Positions 1 through 4,692 of a stretch of DNA of 6,431 nucleotides are shown here, piece after piece. Made by a program: the position numbers and the translations under genes. Below the pieces are notes generated by a model that did not search any database, had not been told where the DNA came from, and saw only the letters and a list, made by a program, of their open reading frames with translations. The stretch spans positions 1-6,431 of the forward strand of contig MNXL01000182.1 of assembly GCA_001871755.1 (NCBI GenBank), in the 5' to 3' direction. This DNA comes from Anaerolineae bacterium CG2_30_64_16. GTDB taxonomy: Bacteria > Chloroflexota > Anaerolineae > CG2-30-64-16. How positions within the stretch are numbered: the stretch's first letter is position 1; the number at the start of each line of letters is the position of its first letter.

Positions 1-381
1 CAGCCCGATGATCGGCGCGCCGTTTTTCATGGCCAGGTGCAGCACTTTGCAGATCTTCTCTGCGTGCGCCTCCGACAGCGAGCCGCCGAATATGGTGAAA
101 TCCTGCGAAAAGACGTAGACCAGCCGCCTGTCGATCGTGCCATAGCCGGTGACGACACCATCCCCCAAGAAGCGCTGCTGATCCATGCCGAAATCCGTGC
201 TGCGGTGGGTGACGAAACGGTCGAGCTCGACGAAACTTCCCTTGTCCAACAGCAGCTCAACCCGCTCGCGCGCGGTCAGCTTGCCCTGGGCGTGTTGGCG
301 CTGAATGCGCGCCTCGCCGCCGCCCAGGGTGGAACGGTATTTCATCTCGCGTAAGCGGTTGGTTTTGTCTTGGTGGGACAT
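1..381 (-). CDS. Acyl-CoA carboxylase, carboxyltransferase (beta) subunit, N-terminal part
   Basis: This is the first 127 codons of a biotin-dependent acyl-CoA carboxylase carboxyltransferase subunit (propionyl-/methylmalonyl-CoA type, the PccB/MmdA/AccD-like family). It transfers carboxyl from carboxybiotin to an acyl-CoA in the cytoplasm. The reading frame is open to the window edge, so the protein is cut by the window rather than broken; the family is usually about 510-530 residues. Visible family motifs are GKLTARER at 33-40, GDGVVTGYG at 73-81, FSQDFTIFGGSL at 91-102 and the following EAHAEKI. The ATG at 379-381 has GGGAGA five bases or so upstream (386-391) and gives the usual N-terminus. 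The true substrate (propionyl-, acetyl- or methylmalonyl-CoA) cannot be told from this part. Just upstream lies an array of 8-bp repeats at 411-495. The family call is secure; the substrate is open. Confidence 0.93.
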   Translation of the reverse strand, partial: MSHQDKTNRLREMKYRSTLGGGEARIQRQHAQGKLTARERVELLLDKGSFVELDRFVTHRSTDFGMDQQRFLGDGVVTGYGTIDRRLVYVFSQDFTIFGGSLSEAHAEKICKVLHLAMKNGAPIIGL

Positions 382-410
382 GACGTCTCCCGAAACTTTG
401 GTATCTGGAA

Positions 411-495
411 GATTGGTAGATTGGTAGATTGGTAGATTGGTACGAGGCGCCAGTTGACCAACTTACCAATTTCCCAATTTCCCAATCTACCAACT
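411..495. repeat. Inverted tandem array of an 8-bp repeat (GATTGGTA)
   Basis: Positions 411-442 are four perfect head-to-tail copies of GATTGGTA. After a 21-base loop, positions 464-495 hold four degenerate copies in the opposite orientation (TACCAATT, TCCCAATT, TCCCAATC, TACCAACT). The arms pair at about 26 of 32 positions, so the locus could form a long hairpin or cruciform. It fills the space between the stop codon of the DUF1461 gene (495-497) and the ribosome binding site of the carboxylase gene. It could act as a terminator-like or leader structure for minus-strand transcripts. A related array lies at 3381-3445. Confidence 0.9.
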
Positions 496-1193
496 CACCG
501 TTCAGTCTTCAGTCGCTTCCCCGCCGCGTACCCGACGCCCGCGACCACGATCCCCGCGACCAGCGTGCCTGCCGAGACGATGATCCCGGCGTCGGACCAG
601 AACCGGTCGGGGAAGAGGCGGATCAGCGAATCTTCCCAGTTGAAGATCCACGTGCCGGGAGCGAAGAACAGTTCGTGGAACTGGATGAAGAAGGTGCGCC
701 AGCTCACCAGGACGAATACGGCCAGCGCGGTCAACAGGCCGCCCGTTAGCAGGCCACCGAACAGCAGCGCCTCGTATCCGGCGAGGCGGGTGGCGCGGCG
801 GAGCAGCAGCAGGGCCGTGCCGCCGATGACCAGGATGCCGGCGACGATGTGGAGGCGCCACAGCTTGTCGGTGAAGTTCTTGACATCCACCATGTGGCTG
901 AGTTCGTAGAAGGTGTAGAGTGGCTGGTCTGTGCCCGGCATCCGCTGCGCCGCGAGCAGGGCGACGGCCTGGTCCGCGGGTTCGGGACGATTCAGAAAGG
1001 CGATGGCCACGGAAGCCAGCTCCAGCCGCTGTACCTGGGTGAAGCCATAGCTATCGGGCGGGAAGTCCGGCTTGCCGTATTCGTAGCGCAAGTACGCATC
1101 GGAAAAGAGCGCGCGCGCTACGCTGAGACACAGCAGGATGGGCAGGCTCAGGATGATCGCCCAGCGGACAACGGCGGTGAGAGCAGCTTTCAA
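495..1193 (-). CDS. DUF1461/TIGR01906 membrane protein, Lit-like (lipoprotein intramolecular transacylase family)
   Basis: The 232-residue product is an integral membrane protein with four predicted helices at about residues 8-29, 112-131, 141-164 and 202-224. A roughly 80-residue extracytoplasmic loop lies between helices 1 and 2. The family signatures are YELSHMVDVK near 96-105, FFIQFHELFFAPGTW near 168-182, and LIRLFPDRFW near 190-199. These mark DUF1461/TIGR01906, the family that contains Lit of Enterococcus and Bacillus. Lit moves an acyl chain within diacyl lipoproteins to make lyso-form lipoproteins, using conserved histidines. His100 and His173 sit in the two motifs and are the obvious candidates. 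The start is TTG at 1191-1193, chosen because GGAGG lies seven bases upstream and the nearby ATG at 1205-1207 is out of frame. The gene follows the hydrolase gene after 16 bp, so co-transcription is likely. Family membership is strong; Lit activity in this organism is inferred. Confidence 0.87.
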   Translation of the reverse strand: MKAALTAVVRWAIILSLPILLCLSVARALFSDAYLRYEYGKPDFPPDSYGFTQVQRLELASVAIAFLNRPEPADQAVALLAAQRMPGTDQPLYTFYELSHMVDVKNFTDKLWRLHIVAGILVIGGTALLLLRRATRLAGYEALLFGGLLTGGLLTALAVFVLVSWRTFFIQFHELFFAPGTWIFNWEDSLIRLFPDRFWSDAGIIVSAGTLVAGIVVAGVGYAAGKRLKTER

Positions 1194-1200
1194 TGGCTTG

Positions 1201-1205
1201 CCTCC
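1201..1205 (-). promoter_or_regulatory. Shine-Dalgarno GGAGG deciding the TTG start of the Lit-like gene
   Basis: On the minus strand GGAGG is followed by a seven-base spacer and TTG (1191-1193). No in-frame ATG lies nearby. An overlapping ATG at 1205-1207 reads into a stop after four more codons. The spacing makes TTG the best start. Confidence 0.75.
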
Positions 1206-1209
1206 ATGT

Positions 1210-2166
1210 TCAATTCAGCCAGCGGTCAAACCACCCCAGCAGGCGTTCGATGTACAACGCGGGCGCGACCTCCAGCGCTTCGAGGTGATTCGCGCCGGGC
1301 ACCAGCCACAACTCGGTGCGCGTGGGGCTGGCCGCGGACCAGAGCACCTGGTATGTCTCCTCGCTCTGCCATGCGGGCACGTGGGTGTCGGCCATGCCGT
1401 GGATCAGCAAGATCGGCAGCGTGACCTCGGTCGCCTGGATCTGTTTGAGCAGGCGCTCATTCGCCAGGGTTCGGACGACCGGCTGCATCACCCAGTAGAA
1501 CGGCTTGCGGACCGCGCCCGCGTAGAGCCCGCGGCCCGAGATGGCTGGGCTGTCCAGCACCATCGCATCCACACCCCCGTGATCCGACCAGGTTGCCAGG
1601 ATCAGCCCCAGCACCGAGCCGTACGAATTGCCCCACAATCCGACCTGTTCCTGGCCTTGCTCCTCACGCAACCAGCGTACCCAGCCGGCCAGATCGGTGG
1701 CGGCCAGCATTCCCTTGCGATCCCACGGGCCGTCCGAACGGCCGTGGGCGCGCGCGTCGACCAGCAGCACATTATACCCCCGCGTCTGCGCGGCCCGGAT
1801 CAACGGCCAGGCCGTGAGGGGGTCGTTTCCCGCGGCCTGGCGGCCCCGCGCGGGCCGCGGTTGTCGGAACACCGGCCGGCGCGTGACCAGCACGCCGCCA
1901 CAGCTCCCGAAGCCGTGGTGATGGATGATGGTCCGCTTGCCGCGGCCGCCCAGCCAGACGCCGTGCAGCCTGGTCCGGTCCAGCCCAGCCCGGAAAATAT
2001 CTTCACTGCCCTGCCCCAGGTCCGGTGGCAGCGGCACGACGGTCCGCTGCGGGTGAGTGAAGTAGTAACGCACCCCGCCCAGCGCTAAGCCGATCCCCGC
2101 GGCCTGGATCAACAGCCATTTGCGCCAGGGGCCTGGGGTAGATGTCAAAAACGCGTTTCTATTCAT
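1210..2166 (-). CDS. Membrane-anchored alpha/beta hydrolase
   Basis: The 318-residue protein is a serine hydrolase of the alpha/beta fold, probably an esterase, lipase or thioesterase-like enzyme. An N-terminal hydrophobic segment (about residues 17-34), preceded by basic residues, suggests a signal anchor with the catalytic domain outside the membrane. The oxyanion-hole region is HHHGFGS (82-88), the nucleophile elbow is GNSYG with Ser181, and the likely acid and base are Asp260 (HGMAD) and His294 (PGANH). DARAHGRSDGPW fits the conserved strand before the elbow. The ATG at 2164-2166 has GGGGAG three bases upstream (2170-2175). A TTG 18 codons further up has no properly spaced binding site and was not used. 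Residues 96-116 form an unusual Arg/Pro-rich insert between the oxyanion region and the next strand. The next gene, Lit-like, starts 16 bp downstream, which hints at a joint role in envelope lipid or lipoprotein chemistry. The substrate is unknown. Confidence 0.87.
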   Translation of the reverse strand: MNRNAFLTSTPGPWRKWLLIQAAGIGLALGGVRYYFTHPQRTVVPLPPDLGQGSEDIFRAGLDRTRLHGVWLGGRGKRTIIHHHGFGSCGGVLVTRRPVFRQPRPARGRQAAGNDPLTAWPLIRAAQTRGYNVLLVDARAHGRSDGPWDRKGMLAATDLAGWVRWLREEQGQEQVGLWGNSYGSVLGLILATWSDHGGVDAMVLDSPAISGRGLYAGAVRKPFYWVMQPVVRTLANERLLKQIQATEVTLPILLIHGMADTHVPAWQSEETYQVLWSAASPTRTELWLVPGANHLEALEVAPALYIERLLGWFDRWLN

Positions 2167-2322
2167 GTTCTCCCCAGATGGCACTCGCGCCGGTGGCGAG
2201 AGACGGTTTGGCTCTGGCAACCCCTTGACGTGACCGCCTTCGCCAACCGGGGCGCGCGGGGCTTCCCACGCCGGCCTACTGCGTTAACCGCGGTTGGCCC
2301 GGCACGTCGCGCCGGATCGCGC
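2167..2322. other. 156-bp intergenic spacer with no clear signal
   Basis: This GC-rich gap separates the MDR dehydrogenase stop codon from the hydrolase start. It contains the hydrolase ribosome binding site (2170-2175) and a 10-bp palindrome AACCGCGGTT at 2286-2295. I see no good promoter hexamers, no gene and no hairpin followed by a T-run. Whether the hydrolase is read through from the dehydrogenase gene or has its own promoter is undecided. Confidence 0.5.
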
Positions 2323-3360
2323 CTACGCGACTTTCAGCAAGATCTTGCCGAACCCCTCTCCGCTCTGCATACGAGCCAGCGCGGCCGGATACTCGGCCAT
2401 GGGGAAGACCTGGTCGATGACCGGCTCCAGTTTGCCCGTGAACACCTGGGCCATCACGGCCTCGAAATCGGCCTGGGTACCCATGGTGGCGCCGATGATG
2501 CGCAGATGCCGGCCGAAGAGCAGGTTGACCGGCGTGGTGGCGTTGTAGCCGGTGGTGCCGCCCACGGTGAGCAGCCGGCCGCCCCGCGCCAGGCTGCGGA
2601 GGCTGGTGGCCCAGGTGGCCTCGCCCACGTTATCCACCACGATGTCCGCGCCGCGCCGGCCGGTGGCATCCCAGACCGCCTTGCCCCAATTGGCTTCCGC
2701 GGACCGGTCGATGACACAGTTGGCGCCCAGCACGCGCGCTTTCTCGGCCTTCTCGGCGTTCCCGGCGACGACGCAGACGGTGGCGCCGGCCAGCCGGGCA
2801 ATCTGGATAGCCATGCTGTTGACGCCACCGCCCGCGCCGACCACCAACACCGTCTCGCCGGGCCGCACGTTCCCGGCGGTCACCAGCATGTGCCAGGCGG
2901 TCACGGCCACCAGCGGCGCGGCCGCGGCCAGGTCGTCGGGGTAGTGGCCGGGGATGGCCAGCAAGTTGCGGGCGGGGACGCGCACAAACTCGGCGTAACT
3001 GCCCGGGACGTGTTCGCCCAGGATGGCGAAGTGATCGCATTGGTTCTGCCGCCCCGCAAGGCAGGCCGGGCAGGCGCCGCACCATAACGTCGGGTTAGCG
3101 ACCACCCGCTGCCCCTCGGCCCAGCCGGTCACGCCTTCGCCGAGTTTCGTAACCGTCCCGCTGAAGTCAGAGCCCAGGATGTGGGGAAAGGTCAGGTTCA
3201 GCCCGCGCCAGCCGGTGCGCACGAAGTCGTCCAGCCGGTTCAGGGCCGCGTACCGCACCCGCACCAGGACTTCACCCGGGCCGGGTTGGGGGGTGGAGAT
3301 GTCCTGGTGGAGCTGCAACACCTCGGGACCGCCATGTTGATAGAAGACGATCGCGCGCAT
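2323..3360 (-). CDS. Zinc-type MDR superfamily oxidoreductase (alcohol dehydrogenase/quinone reductase-like)
   Basis: The 345-residue cytoplasmic enzyme belongs to the medium-chain dehydrogenase/reductase superfamily. Its GroES-like N-terminal half holds the LNRLDDFVRTG segment (40-50) and GSDFSGTV (63-70). Four cysteines at 94, 97, 100 and 108 form the structural zinc lobe. The Rossmann half starts at VLVVGAGGGVNSMAIQIAR (171-189) and contains GADIVVDNVG (237-246). The classical catalytic zinc ligands are absent: Asn41 stands where Cys occurs in zinc alcohol dehydrogenases, and GSDFSG replaces the GHE motif. The fold is therefore that of a quinone-oxidoreductase-like enzyme that kept the structural zinc. 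It probably uses NAD(P)H to reduce an enone, enoyl-type or quinone substrate. ATG at 3358-3360 follows AGGAGG (3365-3370) after four bases. The gene is transcribed away from the hydroxyacyl-CoA dehydrogenase gene, and its leader carries an 8-bp repeat array. The exact substrate is unknown. Confidence 0.9.
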   Translation of the reverse strand: MRAIVFYQHGGPEVLQLHQDISTPQPGPGEVLVRVRYAALNRLDDFVRTGWRGLNLTFPHILGSDFSGTVTKLGEGVTGWAEGQRVVANPTLWCGACPACLAGRQNQCDHFAILGEHVPGSYAEFVRVPARNLLAIPGHYPDDLAAAAPLVAVTAWHMLVTAGNVRPGETVLVVGAGGGVNSMAIQIARLAGATVCVVAGNAEKAEKARVLGANCVIDRSAEANWGKAVWDATGRRGADIVVDNVGEATWATSLRSLARGGRLLTVGGTTGYNATTPVNLLFGRHLRIIGATMGTQADFEAVMAQVFTGKLEPVIDQVFPMAEYPAALARMQSGEGFGKILLKVA

Positions 3361-3364
3361 GATG

Positions 3365-3370
3365 CCTCCT
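3365..3370 (-). promoter_or_regulatory. Ribosome binding site AGGAGG of the MDR oxidoreductase
   Basis: A perfect AGGAGG on the minus strand lies four bases before the ATG at 3358-3360. It confirms the start that gives the typical MRAIVFY N-terminus of this family. Confidence 0.8.
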
Positions 3371-3380
3371 GGATAGTAGT

Positions 3381-3445
3381 AATTGGTAGATTGGTAACTT
3401 GGTAAGTCGATGAGCCTACCACTCTACTCTACCAATTTACCAGTT
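3381..3445. repeat. Second inverted array of the 8-bp repeat (consensus RATTGGTA)
   Basis: The left arm at 3381-3404 is AATTGGTA, GATTGGTA, ACTTGGTA. The right arm runs in the opposite orientation with TACCACTC (3417-3424), a five-base interruption, TACCAATT (3430-3437) and TACCAGTT (3438-3445). The loop is about 12 bases. The 8-bp period and sequence match the array at 411-495. It lies in the divergent spacer, inside the presumed 5' leader of the MDR gene and outside the transcribed part of the plus-strand gene, so here it cannot be a simple 3' terminator. Confidence 0.85.
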
Positions 3446-3457
3446 GCTTATGTACCC

Positions 3458-3487
3458 ATTCTACATCAGGCAGGAGCAAAAAGCCAA
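3458..3487 (-). promoter_or_regulatory. Candidate sigma-70-type promoter for the MDR oxidoreductase
   Basis: Read on the minus strand, TTGGCT (3482-3487) and TAGAAT (3458-3463) are separated by 18 bases. The -10 matches five of six consensus positions and the -35 four of six. Transcription would begin near 3451 and give a leader of about 90 bases that includes the inverted repeat array at 3381-3445. This is motif evidence only. Confidence 0.4.
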
Positions 3488-3504
3488 CTGATCTACGCGA
3501 ATTG

Positions 3505-3513
3505 TGGTATAAT
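3505..3513 (+). promoter_or_regulatory. Extended -10 promoter for the 3-hydroxyacyl-CoA dehydrogenase gene
   Basis: TGGTATAAT is a perfect TATAAT box (3508-3513) with the TG extension one base upstream, the pattern of an extended -10 promoter. No good -35 box lies at the normal distance, which such promoters do not need. Transcription would begin near 3520, leaving a short leader of under 40 bases before the ATG at 3558. Confidence 0.6.
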
Positions 3514-3543
3514 CGGATCACCAACATCAAGCGAGTGCAGCCC

Positions 3544-3550
3544 GAGGAGG
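3544..3550 (+). promoter_or_regulatory. Ribosome binding site GAGGAGG of the hydroxyacyl-CoA dehydrogenase
   Basis: GAGGAGG lies seven bases before ATG 3558. A closer ATG at 3553 reads ATG-CAA-TGA and stops at once, overlapping the true start codon, so 3558 is the start. The tiny start-stop could slightly affect initiation, but nothing proves it. Confidence 0.8.
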
Positions 3551-3557
3551 CAATGCA

Positions 3558-4418
3558 ATGACGCAGGAGATCCAAAGAGTGGGTGTGGTGGGTTGTGGCC
3601 TGATGGGCGCCGGCATCGCGGAGGTGTGCGCCAGGGCGGGCTACATGGTGGTGGTGCGGGAGGTCAACAAGGATTTCTTAGAGGCCGGCATGGCCCGCAT
3701 CAACAGTTCGTTGGATAAGGCCGTGGCGCGCGGCAAGCTCCCGGCCGCCAGCCGAGATCAGGCGCGGGCGCGCATCATCGGCGCCACCGACATGGGCGCC
3801 TTCTCCGGGTGCGACCTGATTGTCGAGGCGGCGCCCGAGAACCTGGCGCTGAAACGCAAGATCTTTGCGGAGCTGGACGCGGTGGCGCCGGCTTACGCGA
3901 TCCTGGCGAGCAACACGTCGTCGTTGGCGGTCACCGAGATGGCCGCGGCCACCAGGCGGCCCGCCCAAGTGCTGGGGTTGCACTTCATGCAGCCGGTGCC
4001 GGTGATGCCGCTGTTGGAGATGGTGCGCACCTTCCTGACTGGCGAGGAAGTTTTCCAGCGCGCCAGGGCCTTCGGCGAGAGCCTGGGCAAGACCATCGTC
4101 GTCAGCAAGGACACTCCCGGTTTCATCGTCAACCTCCTGCTGATCCCCTACCTGCTGCACGCCATCGAGGCGTTGGAGAAGGGGGTCGCCACCCAAGAGG
4201 ACTTCGACACGGCCATCAAGCTCGGCTTGAACCACCCGATGGGGCCGTTCACCCTGCTGGACTTCGTCGGGCTGGACACCGCCCTTTTCATCGCCGATGC
4301 GGTGTTCGAGGAGACCAGGGACCCGCGCTTCGCCGCGCCGCCGCTGTTGCGCCGCATGGTGAGCGCCGGGTATCTGGGGAAGAAAAGCGGGAGAGGGTTT
4401 TACGAGTACGGGAAGTAG
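3558..4418 (+). CDS. 3-hydroxyacyl-CoA dehydrogenase (3-hydroxybutyryl-CoA dehydrogenase type)
   Basis: The 286-residue cytoplasmic enzyme catalyses NAD(P)-linked interconversion of 3-hydroxyacyl-CoA and 3-oxoacyl-CoA in beta-oxidation, butanoate metabolism or PHB turnover. The Rossmann motif GCGLMGAGIAEVCARAGY spans 12-29, with Glu35 at the end of the second strand, which favours NAD. The catalytic set is complete and correctly spaced: Ser121 (SNTSS), His142 (GLHFMQPVPVMP), Glu154 and Asn192 (GFIVN). NHPMGPFTLLDFVGLD at 225-240 marks the C-terminal dimerisation domain. The length is that of a stand-alone bacterial enzyme (about 280-290), without a fused hydratase. One small departure is Gln145 in FMQPVP, where Asn is usual. 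An extended -10 promoter and a strong ribosome binding site precede it. The direction of the reaction in this organism cannot be told from the window. Confidence 0.95.
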   Translation: MTQEIQRVGVVGCGLMGAGIAEVCARAGYMVVVREVNKDFLEAGMARINSSLDKAVARGKLPAASRDQARARIIGATDMGAFSGCDLIVEAAPENLALKRKIFAELDAVAPAYAILASNTSSLAVTEMAAATRRPAQVLGLHFMQPVPVMPLLEMVRTFLTGEEVFQRARAFGESLGKTIVVSKDTPGFIVNLLLIPYLLHAIEALEKGVATQEDFDTAIKLGLNHPMGPFTLLDFVGLDTALFIADAVFEETRDPRFAAPPLLRRMVSAGYLGKKSGRGFYEYGK

Positions 4419-4421
4419 CAG

Positions 4422-4460
4422 ACCGGGCCTCCGAAGTTTTCAAGATCTCGGATGCCTGGT
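4422..4460 (+). other. Intergenic mRNA hairpin between the dehydrogenase and the 63-residue gene
   Basis: Positions 4422-4434 pair with 4448-4460: 13 positions with one G-U wobble and one mismatch, around a 13-base loop. The stem starts three bases after the dehydrogenase stop codon and ends about 12 bases before the next ribosome binding site. No T-run follows, so a classical intrinsic terminator is unlikely. An attenuating or mRNA-stabilising role is possible. Confidence 0.4.
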
Positions 4461-4481
4461 CCACACTCCGCGAGGTGAGCT

Positions 4482-4673
4482 ATGGCAGGTTTCGAACGTG
4501 GACTGATTCTGCACGGTTGGGACGACGAGAAGGTCTATTTCTGGGATGCCAAGATAGCACGCGATTGGTGCGTGAGCGACCACCCGGACCTGGTCGCCCG
4601 GCTGGTGGCGATCTGCCAGGAGTATTTCGCCGAACTTGAACAGGCCCCCGAAGGACCCTCTGGCGAGAGATAA
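4482..4673 (+). CDS. Small protein of unknown function, 63 residues
   Basis: I do not recognise this protein. It is acidic, soluble-looking and rich in aromatic residues: three Trp in the first 30 or so residues, in HGWDDEK, YFWDAK and ARDWCVSD. A predicted amphipathic helix follows (about 35-53, DLVARLVAICQEYFAELEQ), then a disordered Pro/Gly/Glu tail. It has no signal peptide or membrane helix. Evidence that it is real: ATG 4482 follows GAGGTGA (4472-4478), a close match to the anti-Shine-Dalgarno complement. Codon use is also similar to its neighbours, and it fits neatly into the gap between two genes on the same strand. It ends 19 bp before the AlbA-domain gene, so the two are probably translated from one mRNA and may work together. 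It could be a partner or modulator of the downstream protein, but that is only position-based. Confidence 0.6.
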   Translation: MAGFERGLILHGWDDEKVYFWDAKIARDWCVSDHPDLVARLVAICQEYFAELEQAPEGPSGER

Positions 4674-4692
4674 CCGGCGTGAGGGTGGACTA

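Noticed and set aside
1138..2088. Plus-strand open frame of 316 codons across the hydrolase and Lit-like genes.
   Set aside because: It crosses two well-supported minus-strand genes, and its composition (rich in Arg, Gln, Pro and His) is typical of antisense GC-rich frames.
2167..2220. Upstream TTG start that would add 18 residues to the hydrolase.
   Set aside because: Its only purine-rich stretch is immediately adjacent to the codon with no spacer. The ATG at 2164-2166 has GGGGAG before it and gives a normal signal-anchor N-terminus.
2286..2295. 10-bp palindrome AACCGCGGTT in the spacer after the MDR gene, as an operator.
   Set aside because: A palindrome of this size is expected by chance in GC-rich DNA, and no promoter elements flank it.
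2230..3087. Plus-strand open frame of 285 codons opposite the MDR oxidoreductase.
   Set aside because: It is Gly/Ala/Arg/His-rich without motifs, and antisense to a full-length recognised enzyme.
3678..4235. Minus-strand open frame opposite the hydroxyacyl-CoA dehydrogenase.
   Set aside because: It has no motifs and low-complexity composition. The sense strand carries a complete catalytic set.
4636..4692. Upstream TTG start that would add 19 residues to the AlbA-domain protein.
   Set aside because: It would overlap the small gene by 38 bases and adds a Pro/Arg-rich stretch outside the domain. The ATG at 4693 has a purine-rich binding site.
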